NCBI GenBank assembly: GCA_965216255.1
Contig: OZ244148.1
Coordinates: 5,344,442-5,408,441 of the forward strand
From: G965216255 sp965216255
GTDB taxonomy: Bacteria; Bacteroidota; Rhodothermia; Rhodothermales; Bin80
DNA length: 64,000 nucleotides
Direction: 5' to 3'
Below the pieces are notes generated by a model. It did no database searches. It worked only from the letters and a program-made list of their open reading frames with translations, and had not been told where the DNA came from. Below are positions 16,776-26,290 of the stretch, piece after piece. The translations under genes were made by a program, and so were the position numbers. Numbering within the stretch: position 1 is the first letter of the stretch; each line of letters opens with the position of its first letter.

Positions 16776-18904
16776 TCGATAGGATCGGGCAGGGCAAAGG
16801 CCACATACGAATCGCCAGACTTCGTTCCCATCTTGCCGCCGCCTGCGGCAATGACGACGAATTGCCGGCCGTTCAAGGTGTAGGTTGCCGGCGTGGCATA
16901 GCCGCCGGCCGGAAGCTGGGCTTCCCAGAGAACGGCTCCGGTTTTCTTGTCAAAGGCCCGGAAGCGCTCGTCTTTTGATGCTGCTATGAACAGAAGGCCG
17001 CCAGCCGTGACGACAGGCCCGCCGTAGTTCTCTGTGCCCGTTGGTGGAAGGCCGCGCGCAGTGAGCTCAGGTAACTCACCCAGTGGGACAGTCCATTCGT
17101 ATTGGCCCGTATGTAGGTTGATCGCATTGAGCGTGCCCCACGGAGGTTTGACCGCGGGATAACCATCCTGGTCAAAGAATCTGTTGTAGCCCGTATGCCC
17201 GTAGGGTGATCCCGCGAATATCCGGCCCATCCGGGAGTCGGATTCCTGAAGGGCCCCTTGCTCGCGATCCCACAGGAAATCGACGATGCCGGAGATCTCG
17301 GTTTCCGTCAGGAATCCAAATGAGGGCATGAATCCCAAGCCCTGTCGGATCTGGTCGGCAACCTGTTCCTCGGACACGCGATCGGGCAGGCCAATCAGTG
17401 ATGGATAAGTTCCGTTCGAACTCCCCTCCATGGCAATCCCGTGGCACCCGGCACAGTACGATGCGTATAGGCCGCTGCCTTTACCGGAAGCCTCGGGGTC
17501 GAGTTCGACCATGGTGAGTATCCACGCCATCTCGTTGCTATTAACGTAGAGCGTCCCCGTCGTTGGATCGTACCCCGCACCGCCCCACTCGGCTCCGCCG
17601 TCAAACCCGGGGAAGATCATGGTACCCTGCATGCTCGGTGGCACAAACTGGCCGTTCGAACGCGTCTGAAGGAAACGTTCCCGGACGTAAGCGTGCGATT
17701 CAGGCGATAGATCGGTGATATCCGCTTCCTCGAAACGCTGGCGCGCGAAGGGGGCAGGGGTGGTGGGAAGACGCTGCGTCGGCCAGGCCACCTCTCCTCT
17801 GAGGTCTGAAGGTGGAAAATCATGCTCCTCAACGGGAAAGAGGGGCTCTCCCGTATCCCGGTCCAGCAGAAACAGGTGTCCGCTCTTGGTAACCTGTGCC
17901 ACAGCGTCACGCTGCCTGCCGCCGCGCTGGATGGAGACCAGGTTCGGTGGCGCCGGCAGATCGCGGTCCCAGATGTCATGGCGCACGACTTGGTAATGCC
18001 ATATCCGCTCGCCAGTCCGGGCATTGAGTGCCAGAACAGAGTTCGCAAACAGGTTCTTGCCCTTCCTGTTACCGCCCCAGAAGTCAAATGCCGCGGAGCC
18101 AGTCGGAGCAAAGACGATGCCCCGGTCATCGTCCAGGCTTAGGCCGGTCCATGCATTGGCACCGCCGGCACGCAAATAGGCTTCGGGCGGCCACGTCTCG
18201 TATCCAACCTCTCCGGGCTGCGGAATGGTATGAAAGATCCATTTCATTTCACCGCTACGGACATCATAGGCGCGGATGTGGCCGGGAGCCGACATTGGGC
18301 CTTCGGAAACGGAGCTGCCCTGGATGAGAAGATTCTTATAGACAATACCGGGGGTGCGCGCCCCTACGGATAGCCCTGTCACGTCACGCCCGAGACCATC
18401 ACGCAGGTCCAGGGAACCGTCCGTGCCGAAGGTGGAAACCGGCTGGCCCGTGGCCGCATGCAGCGCGAACAGCTTGGGACCGGCCGCAAGAAAAATGCGG
18501 GCCGCGTGGGTCTTGTCGCCAGCCCAGTAAGCTACGCCCCTACTGATGCCAGGCCCTTCCAGAACAGTCCCGGACTCGAAGGGATCAAAGGACCAAAGCT
18601 GCTTTCCCGTGGCCGCATGCAGCGCGAAGGCCTTGATGCGAGGTGACGTGGCGTAAAGAACCGAATCAATGACGATGGGATTGCATTGAATCTGCGTACG
18701 CCCGGTTTTGTCACTGTCGCCCGAGGCATAGACCCACGCAACTTCAAGGCTTGCCACATTGTCGCGGTTTATCTGGTCAAGCGAGGAATAATGGCTGCTC
18801 GTGTTGTCGCCCAGATAGACGGACCAAGTGGTAAATGCATCGTCGTTTGCATCGGGTGCAGTGCAACTGCAGACAAAGACTATTATCAGAAGCTGGCACC
18901 GCAT
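16772..18904 (-). CDS. PQQ-dependent dehydrogenase with cytochrome c domain, lipoprotein
   Basis: About 710 residues from ATG 18904. The open frame extends further upstream, but that part is low-complexity and lacks homology-like content. The start at 18904 gives a lipoprotein-type signal (QLLIIVFVCSC). An eight-bladed quinoprotein propeller has repeated ALHAATGK-L-W-type blades, WGGNRKGKNLFANSV and GYATPATYTLNGRQFVV. A cytochrome c motif CAGCH (about 484-488) interrupts the later blades, with a candidate axial Met in LGFMPSFG. Family knowledge: membrane-anchored quinoprotein sugar or alcohol dehydrogenases oxidise substrates in the periplasm and pass electrons through haem c. Substrate cannot be told. 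Last gene of a minus-strand sugar-oxidation locus. Confidence 0.88.
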   Translation of the reverse strand: MRCQLLIIVFVCSCTAPDANDDAFTTWSVYLGDNTSSHYSSLDQINRDNVASLEVAWVYASGDSDKTGRTQIQCNPIVIDSVLYATSPRIKAFALHAATGKQLWSFDPFESGTVLEGPGISRGVAYWAGDKTHAARIFLAAGPKLFALHAATGQPVSTFGTDGSLDLRDGLGRDVTGLSVGARTPGIVYKNLLIQGSSVSEGPMSAPGHIRAYDVRSGEMKWIFHTIPQPGEVGYETWPPEAYLRAGGANAWTGLSLDDDRGIVFAPTGSAAFDFWGGNRKGKNLFANSVLALNARTGERIWHYQVVRHDIWDRDLPAPPNLVSIQRGGRQRDAVAQVTKSGHLFLLDRDTGEPLFPVEEHDFPPSDLRGEVAWPTQRLPTTPAPFARQRFEEADITDLSPESHAYVRERFLQTRSNGQFVPPSMQGTMIFPGFDGGAEWGGAGYDPTTGTLYVNSNEMAWILTMVELDPEASGKGSGLYASYCAGCHGIAMEGSSNGTYPSLIGLPDRVSEEQVADQIRQGLGFMPSFGFLTETEISGIVDFLWDREQGALQESDSRMGRIFAGSPYGHTGYNRFFDQDGYPAVKPPWGTLNAINLHTGQYEWTVPLGELPELTARGLPPTGTENYGGPVVTAGGLLFIAASKDERFRAFDKKTGAVLWEAQLPAGGYATPATYTLNGRQFVVIAAGGGKMGTKSGDSYVAFALPDPID

Positions 18905-19605
18905 TGGACGGTTTGCTGGTCCAACATTGTCAGTAACTGCAAGATAGCCATATGGCACGTACGGCGCGCGGCCGTGGCCCCGCCGGCCATTGCCCGATGT
19001 CAACTGTGGCATCGAATGTGTGATGATATGCAGCTCACGGCAGGTTGGTACTGGGGCTGCAGCCGGCAACGTCCAGGTTCTGTTATTCCGTGACCACGAC
19101 GGGTCGGGCTTCCGGTACCGAAATCTCAGCCGCTGCACCGGGGGACAATTGTAGGCCCGGGCGCTGGACGGTTTGAATATCGGGCTCAGGAGCACGGGGG
19201 CGATCGAAATCGTTGCCAGCCGCTGCCGCGCAGCGCTACCGAGAGCCCAGGGGCAGTTGCAAACGTGCTGCCGGGTCACCGAATAGGCCCCCGAGCCATG
19301 CTCGCATGGCAATGGTGCAGCAAGCAGCGCTGCACGCCGCAATAGCGACCTCGTGCAAGCTTGCAGAATGCATCGTGTTTGGCGGTTCCATGCCGCGCGG
19401 TGCCCCCGGAAGGGGCGTAGCTTGTCCATGGTAGCCAGACGGGGTCGCCCTGATCATGCCCTTAATATTCCGAGACCAGCCCATGGACAGCGCCATGCGC
19501 AACAAGGCATGGGCAACGCTCTTGGTCTTGCCAAGTAGCAAATACGTAACGACAGGCCATCCGTCCAGGCAGGGCGCGCAAGGAGCGGGCCAGTTGTACG
19601 GAGCA
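18905..19605. other. 700-base gap with no supported gene
   Basis: Sits between the PQQ dehydrogenase and the SMP-30 gene. Open frames exist on both strands (for example minus 19760-19236), but their translations are Ala/Pro/Arg/Cys-rich and resemble no family I know. No tRNA fold, terminator or repeat was convincing. It may be decayed coding sequence. Confidence 0.4.
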
Positions 19606-20610
19606 TTACGCCTTCGTCCCCAGGCGCATGCGAAGCAGGTACATGTCGGCCGTAACAAAAAGTGAAGCCCCATCTTCGCCGAAGGCGCAATTGGAAGTGG
19701 CCTGCGTGGTAAGCAGGGTGCCGAGGTGTTTTCCCTCCGGGGACAAGACCAGTACGCCACCAGGACCGGTTGCGTAGAGGTTGCCGCGCTTATCGACCTT
19801 TAGTCCGTCGGGAAGTCCCTTGAGCCCCCGATCGACGAGGTACGTAGCGTCAAAAAACACGCGTCCGTTTGCGAGCAGACCATCTGATCCGACGTCGTAC
19901 GCCATCCAGATGGCATGAGTGGGGTCGGAATTGGCGACATAAAACGTCGTTTCGTCCGGAGAAAAAGCAATTCCATTGGGGCGGGAGAGCTCGCGCGTCA
20001 GCAGCGTCACATCGCCACTTGCCGAGAGCCGGTATACTCCTTGAAAATCGATTTCCTTTGCCGGATCCTCCATGTTTCCGGCAAGGCCGTAGGGAGGGTC
20101 CGTGAAGTACAAATTGCCGCTGGAATGGTATACGAGATCGTTGGGACTGTTGAAACGAGCACCCTCAAAGGAATCTGCTAGCGTGACGTAGGACGGCGAT
20201 GCCGCCGACAGGTCGCCTGCCAGGCGCGCAATGCGCCGGTCTCCGTGCTGGGCCAGCACCAGCCTGCCCCCACTATCAAGGACGAGGCCGTTTGAACCGA
20301 CTTCGCCCTCCCGCGCCGCGGTGCCGGTGTAGCCGGAAGGCTGAAGAAAGAGCCGTATCCCCTCATCCTGCTGCCACCGGAAAATGGCATTTAAAGGTAT
20401 GTCAGAAAACAGGAGGTAACCGCCATCCGGGACCCAGACCGGGCCTTCAGACCAATCGAAGCCTTCGGCCAGAATTTCGAACCTGGATTCCGGCGCGACC
20501 AGCAGGTCAAGTGCAGGATCAAGGCGATCCACACTTCCCATCAATGTCGGTTCCGGTGCTTCTTGACACGCAGCGAGATACATGGTGCAGCTCAGCAACA
20601 AGAATCGCAA
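19606..20610 (-). CDS. SMP-30/gluconolactonase-like lipoprotein
   Basis: 334 residues. Lipoprotein signal with lipobox LAAC (about residues 12-15). The body is a six-bladed SMP-30/gluconolactonase/LRE-like propeller: EGPVWVPDGGYLLFSD near residue 55, GEVGSNGLVLDSGGRLVLA, FNSPNDLVYHSSGNLYFTDP and GLPDGLKVDKRGNLYATGPG. The Glu, Asn and Asp residues in these motifs correspond to the metal and substrate site of the family. It would hydrolyse sugar lactones produced by the neighbouring dehydrogenases outside the cytoplasm. Its start lies 27 bases after the upstream cytochrome c stop, suggesting co-transcription. Confidence 0.88.
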   Translation of the reverse strand: MRFLLLSCTMYLAACQEAPEPTLMGSVDRLDPALDLLVAPESRFEILAEGFDWSEGPVWVPDGGYLLFSDIPLNAIFRWQQDEGIRLFLQPSGYTGTAAREGEVGSNGLVLDSGGRLVLAQHGDRRIARLAGDLSAASPSYVTLADSFEGARFNSPNDLVYHSSGNLYFTDPPYGLAGNMEDPAKEIDFQGVYRLSASGDVTLLTRELSRPNGIAFSPDETTFYVANSDPTHAIWMAYDVGSDGLLANGRVFFDATYLVDRGLKGLPDGLKVDKRGNLYATGPGGVLVLSPEGKHLGTLLTTQATSNCAFGEDGASLFVTADMYLLRMRLGTKA

Positions 20611-20636
20611 GGACGTTGGCTTCGGTTTGCCGGGTG

Positions 20637-21152
20637 CTACGGTGCACCGGTGGTGTCAGGCGGTGCGAGCAGGTACTCCAAGGACCCCGGAATTCCCTGG
20701 TTTGCGGCGTCAGAAAGCTCACCCGCTGTCCATGGCTGGGTGCGCTGATGCGTGGCCTCGCGAACGAGGGCGACTTCGTCTGAATTCACGGCAGACGCTG
20801 CGTTTCCCCAAGCATCTCTAATGTAGCTAAGTAGGGCAGCAATTTCATCGTCGCTAAGAAAGGCTTTCCAGGGCGGCATCGCCCCGCTGTATACCAGGCC
20901 TTGTACCTCGACTTCTCCCATAATGCCGTCTAGCACCAGACGAATGAGCACGCCTTTGTCACCGGTCACCCATTTCGTTTTCGCAAGAGGCGGAAAAACG
21001 CCCGCTATACCGCCACCGTCAACTTGGTGGCAGGACATGCATCTGGACAAATAAATGGACTCCCCGTCATCCGGTGGATCCTTGCCCGTAGCGAGGGCGG
21101 CAACACCCAGGAATGCGATCGATACACTGACCAGGAATGTTGATCCGTTCAT
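20637..21152 (-). CDS. Small exported cytochrome c
   Basis: 171 residues with a signal peptide (FLVSVSIAFLGVAALATG). Haem-binding motif CMSCH at residues 38-42, and candidate axial ligand Met92 in YSGAMPPW, as in mono-haem class I cytochromes that accompany sugar dehydrogenases. The helix after it ends in LSYIRDAWGN. The C-terminal tail (about 125-171) is extra and unassigned. Likely carries electrons from the adjacent sorbosone-type and PQQ dehydrogenases. Tightly spaced within the minus-strand operon. Confidence 0.9.
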   Translation of the reverse strand: MNGSTFLVSVSIAFLGVAALATGKDPPDDGESIYLSRCMSCHQVDGGGIAGVFPPLAKTKWVTGDKGVLIRLVLDGIMGEVEVQGLVYSGAMPPWKAFLSDDEIAALLSYIRDAWGNAASAVNSDEVALVREATHQRTQPWTAGELSDAANQGIPGSLEYLLAPPDTTGAP

Positions 21153-21188
21153 GGCTGGGATACGTATAGCAAGAAAAAGGGCGCGTTG

Positions 21189-23570
21189 TCAGGGAAGCTT
21201 GCCGGCTGAAATCCTCAACGCATCCGAACGCCTCACGGCACCGGCTGGGTCTGTTACGACTAGCCGTAGCGTATAATGTCCTGCTCTCCTGTACGTATGG
21301 GACAATGCGGGATCGGCGCCTGTGGCTCCGTCTCCGAAATCCCATTGAGACTGGAGGGCATCCGCATCGGGATCCGTAGATTGGGATCCGTCAAAATGAA
21401 AGCGCAGCGGATTCGCCCCGTCCGGCCTGGCGGAAGCTTCGCCGGCCGGAGTACGGTTATCTTCTATCCAACGGTAGCGCATAACACGGGCGTTGGGGCC
21501 CACATCAGAGAAGCGCTCGAATTCCGCCACATAAAGACTTCCGTCCGGTCCGAGCTCCATGGAAATGGGTGCCGTGCGCGAAAGCGACTCGAAGGTTCGA
21601 ATATTGACAAGTCGTTTAGCAGGAAGGGAAATGGAGGGCGGAATCTTGCGCATATCACGCTCCCTGTTATTCTCGAACTCGCCGTCCACGACGTCGACAA
21701 CTTTGATCCAGCGGCGTGCCCAGTCAAACACAAAAAGTTTGCCCTGCAACAGCTCCGGAAACGCGCCGGGTCCCGAATGCCGGTATACCGGGCCTACCGT
21801 GGCGCTCCGCCCGCCGGACTCATACGTGTATTCCCAGACGGGTGGGACATAGTTGGCGATCATGTCCGGCATCCATTCGTTGTAAAACAGGCGCCCTAGT
21901 GTTCTGGGCCAACCAAAATTGTCGCCCCCTTCTTCGGAGACGTTATACTCGTCGTAGTCGAAGGCCGCGTCCGGCCCGACAACGCCTATGTACAGGGCCC
22001 CGGTCTCGCTGTCAAGCTTGAAGCGGTACGGGTTGCGCAGGCCGTACGCGTAAATTCCCCATCGAACACCAGGCTCGCCAAAGAAGGGGTTGTCTGTCGG
22101 AATAGAGCCATCTTTGTGGATGCGCAAAATCTTGCCCCGGAGATCCTGCAGGTTCTGCGCAGATCTCTCCGAGTCCACCAGCCGTGACCAGTGGTATCCA
22201 CTCAGGGCATGCTCTTCCTGGAAGGCGTCGAGCCTGCTTTCGGTTAGCTCCCAGCCAGGACGCACTTCCGACATGCCGGTATCGCCCGTTGAAACCAGCA
22301 GCGTATGGTCCGAACCCCATTCAAGGTCGCCTCCCTGGTGGCAGCACGTGGGCTCTGCTGGAACGCGGAGCCGCACATGCTCCCCGGTCAAGGCGCCGTC
22401 TCGGTATTTAAAGCGCGACAACAGATTGATGAAGGTCGCCGGTTCCGCGTAATACAGATAGACAAAGGGCTCTCCGTCATAAAAGTTGGGATCCACTTCT
22501 ATCCCGTACAGGCCGTGCTCGATATTGGTTGGATCCGTCGTCGCTATTTGGGCGATCTGTCGTACCTCTGCTGTTTCGCCGCCGTACCGATGAACCTTCC
22601 CACGGAGTTCGGCAATCCACATGTTTCCCCTTTCGTCAACGGCAATGTCGTCTGGTAAGACCTTGTCGGCAATAACTTCCTTGATGCGCTGGCCCGAATA
22701 GTCTGCCTCCAGACGTCCGGCAGCCATGCGTAGCCCCTGCAGCACGTGTTGAAGAAACGCCGGTGTCCTCCAGACATCGGCAAAGTGGCCGAGCTTCGTG
22801 ACGAAACCCCGTCCGCTGCCGTGGTTCCGTATCCAGGAGATCGGATAGCCATTGCCTTCCTTACCCGCAGGATCGTCTACGCGGATAACCGACTCCGTGT
22901 CGAGCGGCAGAAGAACCCGCGCATTCCAGCGTGGGTTTTCGTCCAGCACGTATATTTCGTCGCGTATCCAGAAGCCGTCGACAAAGTGCCTAACGGCGTC
23001 GTTTTCGGGCTCGTCTACCGAAATACGCACGCTTTGTGTCCACGAATGTGATACGAAGAGGCCGCCGCCGACCATTTCACGGTAGTTGTCCCAGTCGTAG
23101 AGTGCATCCAGGCCAGCATGGGTTACGGCCACACCCTTACCCTGGCGCAGACAGCCCGTGATGGCAGCCCGCTGTGCTTTGGTAATGGTGGGGCCTTCCT
23201 TTTGGGGCAGCTCCGGCCGCATTGAACCGCTGAAGGAAAGCGTACCGCCGGCAAGCTCTAGTGTGCCTTCGACTCCGTTGCCCCTGCGCGAAGCCCGGCC
23301 TGTGGCGACACCGAGTTCGCCGGCATCGAAGCTAAAAGCTAGCGCGGCCGAGTCCACGTCAATTTCCGTGAGGGGCATCGTTCTGTCAGGAAACGCAATA
23401 GCCCCGGTCGCCGGATCGTTAATGGACCGCGTGGCCTCGGCGGTGCCCTCTGGCGTAGTCATGTCAATGGTCCAGGCGAGCGGAATAAAGGCGGATGTAC
23501 GCATTCCCTTTAAGGGAATCGTCATGTCGGATACTTCCACCGCGCCCGAGAGATGTTCGCCATCAAGCAC
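21189..23570 (-). CDS. ThuA C-part, sorbosone dehydrogenase and PKD polypeptide (downstream half of a frameshifted gene)
   Basis: 793 residues from the first Met, but this is almost certainly the continuation of the gene ending at 23563. In order: beta-rich domain (to about 125) with GTLELAGGTLSFSG; the second half of a ThuA-like domain (about 130-295) with GKGVAVTHAGLDALYDW; a glucose/sorbosone dehydrogenase propeller (about 300-690) with CCHQGGDLEWGSDHTLLVS, LRGKILRIHKDGSIP and YGLRNPYRFKLD; and a PKD domain at the end (SQSTDPDADAL, WDFGDGATG). No signal peptide is present at this start, consistent with it being the C-terminal part. Predicted role: extracytoplasmic oxidation of sugars, with ThuA in sugar utilisation. 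A one- or two-base indel near 23600-23615 separates it from the upstream half. Confidence 0.85.
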   Translation of the reverse strand: MLDGEHLSGAVEVSDMTIPLKGMRTSAFIPLAWTIDMTTPEGTAEATRSINDPATGAIAFPDRTMPLTEIDVDSAALAFSFDAGELGVATGRASRRGNGVEGTLELAGGTLSFSGSMRPELPQKEGPTITKAQRAAITGCLRQGKGVAVTHAGLDALYDWDNYREMVGGGLFVSHSWTQSVRISVDEPENDAVRHFVDGFWIRDEIYVLDENPRWNARVLLPLDTESVIRVDDPAGKEGNGYPISWIRNHGSGRGFVTKLGHFADVWRTPAFLQHVLQGLRMAAGRLEADYSGQRIKEVIADKVLPDDIAVDERGNMWIAELRGKVHRYGGETAEVRQIAQIATTDPTNIEHGLYGIEVDPNFYDGEPFVYLYYAEPATFINLLSRFKYRDGALTGEHVRLRVPAEPTCCHQGGDLEWGSDHTLLVSTGDTGMSEVRPGWELTESRLDAFQEEHALSGYHWSRLVDSERSAQNLQDLRGKILRIHKDGSIPTDNPFFGEPGVRWGIYAYGLRNPYRFKLDSETGALYIGVVGPDAAFDYDEYNVSEEGGDNFGWPRTLGRLFYNEWMPDMIANYVPPVWEYTYESGGRSATVGPVYRHSGPGAFPELLQGKLFVFDWARRWIKVVDVVDGEFENNRERDMRKIPPSISLPAKRLVNIRTFESLSRTAPISMELGPDGSLYVAEFERFSDVGPNARVMRYRWIEDNRTPAGEASARPDGANPLRFHFDGSQSTDPDADALQSQWDFGDGATGADPALSHTYRRAGHYTLRLVVTDPAGAVRRSDALRISAGKLP

Positions 23571-24663
23571 GGCACGGGCCAGTATGGTACCGATCTGGCC
23601 ACCATCCCAGCTTGAGGGACAGCAAATCGCCGTCTAGCGCCACGCTGCGAAGGGGCGAGCGGCCGGGAAAAATGCGAAATCCCACGTGTCGTGTCAGTGC
23701 GCCGGCCCCGCCGGAAAGGGCAAGACTAGCGGCCATTACGTTGTCGGGTAACACCATCTCCAGGTCGCAGTTGGCAAACGTGCCGCGCGCGGTCAAATTC
23801 ACCTCTTCCGGAAGACCTTCCGTCCGGGGCGCCCGCAATGTCGCATTAGCCAGGAAGAGGACGTCGAACCTTGACAGACTATCCGGATAGAGCTGCGAAA
23901 GATCTTCGGTCGTATCCACCCGAAACTCAGTCGTCTTTCCGATCGCCTGCATGACTTCCTTCTGCGCGCGTATCGCGGCACCGTGCCGGAATCCGTGCGT
24001 TGTCGTAACCATCAACACATGTATTTCCTCTCGATGTGCCGGCGTGCCAGCGAGCTCCGCAAGGGTTTCCGGTCCTTCTTCTTGAAGGGGCAGGATGCGA
24101 ATGTTCCGGAACCATACCCTTGAGTTGTCATCATGGTTTTGGAGTCCTATATGGCCCTCACGCGCGCGGTCGCCCACGAAATCATTGATCATTTTGCCGT
24201 TAAGCCAGACCTGGTAGCGTTGCCCCGCCGCTCGAATTCGATTCGTGTTCCACGCTCCTGTGGGATGCGCAATTACGCGAAAAGGTGCCGAAAACGAATA
24301 GATGCTACCCGTTACGTGGTCGGGGTCGCGACTGTTGTCGATCTGTACTTCGTACCCTTCGTTTACAGGCTGCCACGGGTCATCCGTGGCTAAAAAACGC
24401 AAAAAGACGCCGGAGCTGGCCGTGTACTCTCCGACCTTCCAGTCCAGCTCAAGCTCAAAGTCGCGGTACTTCTCTCCGCCATAATAGAAGAGGCCCATGC
24501 CACCGTGACTGAGCATGGAACCATCCTCTTCGAGGGTGTATCCTCCCGGGCCGGCCTGGCGCCAGCCATCAAGACTGGTGCCGTTAAAAAGCGTTCGCCA
24601 TTGCTGGGCAAATGCGCCGGTCGCAAGAATCGCCAAGCAAAGAAGTACGGTACCGGATTTCAT
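23563..24663 (-). CDS. DUF1080 domain plus ThuA N-part (upstream half of a frameshifted gene)
   Basis: 366 residues in frame, with a signal peptide (TVLLCLAILATGAFAQ). A DUF1080/3-keto-disaccharide hydrolase domain follows (about 20-200: WRTLFNGTSLDGWRQ, LELDWKVGEYTASSGVFLRF, GHIGLQNHDDNSRVWFRNI). Then comes the start of a ThuA-like fold (about 213-285: HVLMVTTTHGFRHGAAIR) and a beta-rich stretch. The last part in this frame is out of register. Moving to the neighbouring frame near 23610 gives DGGQIGTILARAVLDGEHLSG and joins the 23570 ORF smoothly. With the shift repaired, one protein of about 1150 residues would span 24663-21189. The shift may be a real mutation or an assembly error. Its start is 20 bases after the preceding gene. 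Confidence 0.82.
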   Translation of the reverse strand: MKSGTVLLCLAILATGAFAQQWRTLFNGTSLDGWRQAGPGGYTLEEDGSMLSHGGMGLFYYGGEKYRDFELELDWKVGEYTASSGVFLRFLATDDPWQPVNEGYEVQIDNSRDPDHVTGSIYSFSAPFRVIAHPTGAWNTNRIRAAGQRYQVWLNGKMINDFVGDRAREGHIGLQNHDDNSRVWFRNIRILPLQEEGPETLAELAGTPAHREEIHVLMVTTTHGFRHGAAIRAQKEVMQAIGKTTEFRVDTTEDLSQLYPDSLSRFDVLFLANATLRAPRTEGLPEEVNLTARGTFANCDLEMVLPDNVMAASLALSGGAGALTRHVGFRIFPGRSPLRSVALDGDLLSLKLGWWPDRYHTGPCRA

Positions 24664-24682
24664 GGCAAGAGAGGAGGACCGT

Positions 24683-25462
24683 TTATTGTATCAGCCCGGC
24701 ATGTTGGGCGTGAAAGAGCGCCGTATCGACCCCACCTTCCATCCGTTTGGGCTCAATCACACCGTTGCCATTGGCATCCGTGCCTGTGCGGCATTTTTCC
24801 AGCAGCAACGTCATGGCCCGCGCATGGGACTGTGCCATTTCCACATCCCCCGCGTAGTTGGTCTTGAGAATATTGATTGACTGGGCGAATGCTTCATGCA
24901 GCCATCAGGTGTCCGCGCTGCTATTCCAGAATTCGCTGGGCGCATCCCACAGATACGTGAGGTCGACACGCGGCTGAAGCTCCGCCTTGGTGACCCCGTC
25001 ATCAAGGCGCATCCACCCGATTACATTGTTGAGCGATGAAACTACGTGATTCACGTGTTCGCTCGTGTCCTTGAGGCTGACCAACTCGCGGCGCACGAAC
25101 CGGGCACGGCCCATAATGCCGAGCGCGGCAGGTTCCTTAATCACTGGGGGCGCATCGCCGTGTCGTGCAACGTGGTCATCGTCAAATTCGTCGCCTGCGG
25201 TCTGCCATCGCGTTTTCCACCCGTGCACGGCGGCGGCGCCTCCCGGAAGCCCGGAGGGCAGGCCCCACACGGCCTGGAATACGGCATCCGCACGCGCTTT
25301 TACATCGTCTACCTTGGCGGCGGTCTCGGCGGCGCGGCTTTCGGCCAGAGCGGATTCCCATAGCTGCTCCAGGGCATTGAGATGCTCCGAGGCACCGGAT
25401 TGTGCCCATGTTGTCTGCAGAACGCAGGCAATAGCAAGCAGGCACGGCAGCATGTGGTGCAT
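24683..25462 (-). pseudogene. Exported helical protein of unknown function, one in-frame TGA
   Basis: From ATG 25462 a signal peptide (MLPCLLAIACVLQTTWAQ) leads into a helix-rich protein with a Trp-rich middle (VWGLPSGLPGG, WKTRWQTAGDEF). TGA at 24905-24907 stops the frame, but the same frame continues with WLHEAFAQSINILKTNYAGD and DANGNGVIEPKRMEGG to TAA 24683. The latter part looks like an EF-hand style loop. The read-through sequence is clean and non-random, so a single nonsense change is the simplest view. I do not recognise the family. It lies between the creatininase gene and the DUF1080-ThuA gene, spacing consistent with one operon. Confidence 0.6.
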
Positions 25463-25505
25463 GAGACGGTTAGAGTTGATGTAAAAACCCGGCACGCAGG
25501 GCCGA

Positions 25506-26273
25506 TTACAGAAACATGTCGTCCAAGTTGCAGGCATCTAGTTCGACGAGAAACGTGGCCATCTTATCCGTGAGTGCTTCCAGAAAGATCCGTCCCTTTT
25601 CTGGCGTCGCAAGCGCCGGATTGCCTACTCCGGTGTCCTCTGTCACCTCGAGCCATGGTCGTTCGGCCCACACCCACCCGGACCGCAGGGCATCCATTCG
25701 AAACGGGCGCGCCGCTCCGGTCCCGGCCTCCGACAGGGGGCGCACCAGATGGGGAGCGATATGGAGCAGCGTGCTGGTTTCAAGCTCACCGGCGTGGTCC
25801 CCGGGCTCATCAAAATACGCCCGCGTATTCATGGCTCGGAACCAGTTCATGGTACAAATGAAGAGCTCAGGCACACGTGCTCCGGTCTCACGGATCATCT
25901 GCTTGAAATCATTTCCACCATGCCCGTTGAGCAAAAGCAGCTTGCGGATGCCCTGATGACCGAGGCAGTTGGCCACGTCCTGCAGCACCAACGCCTGGGT
26001 GCTTGGCATCATGTTGACATCCAGCGTAATATCTAGCTGGCCCGTATTGACGCCAAAAGGCATGGTAGGTAGAACCACAACGCGCGCCTTTCGCTCCCAT
26101 GCCTTGCGCGCCGCTTCGGCAGCGATGAAGTCCAGCTGAATGTTATCGGTGCCGTACGGCAGGTGGTAATTGTGTGCCTCCGTTGCGCCCCACGGCAGGA
26201 TGGCCACTTCGAACTGCGCCTGCCTAACCTCGTGCCAGGTGGTCTCGGCAAGGATAAACGGACGGGCACTCAT
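25506..26273 (-). CDS. Creatininase-family amidohydrolase
   Basis: 255 residues, no signal peptide, so cytoplasmic. Creatininase fold motifs: ILPWGATEAHNYHLPYGTDN with Glu32, His34 and Asp43 as candidate metal ligands, LLLNGHGGND in the middle, and GDHAGELETS towards the C-terminus. Family members hydrolyse cyclic amides (creatinine amidohydrolase) or act in other pathways such as mycofactocin maturation (MftE). Substrate here is open. First or second gene of the minus-strand sugar-oxidation cluster, suggesting a shared transcript but not an obvious shared pathway. Confidence 0.88.
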   Translation of the reverse strand: MSARPFILAETTWHEVRQAQFEVAILPWGATEAHNYHLPYGTDNIQLDFIAAEAARKAWERKARVVVLPTMPFGVNTGQLDITLDVNMMPSTQALVLQDVANCLGHQGIRKLLLLNGHGGNDFKQMIRETGARVPELFICTMNWFRAMNTRAYFDEPGDHAGELETSTLLHIAPHLVRPLSEAGTGAARPFRMDALRSGWVWAERPWLEVTEDTGVGNPALATPEKGRIFLEALTDKMATFLVELDACNLDDMFL

Positions 26274-26290
26274 CGAGAAACTATATTGAA

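Noticed and set aside
18905..19429. N-terminal extension of the PQQ dehydrogenase frame
   Set aside because: Rich in Arg, Ser and Cys, no family resemblance, and it would bury the lipoprotein signal starting at 18904.
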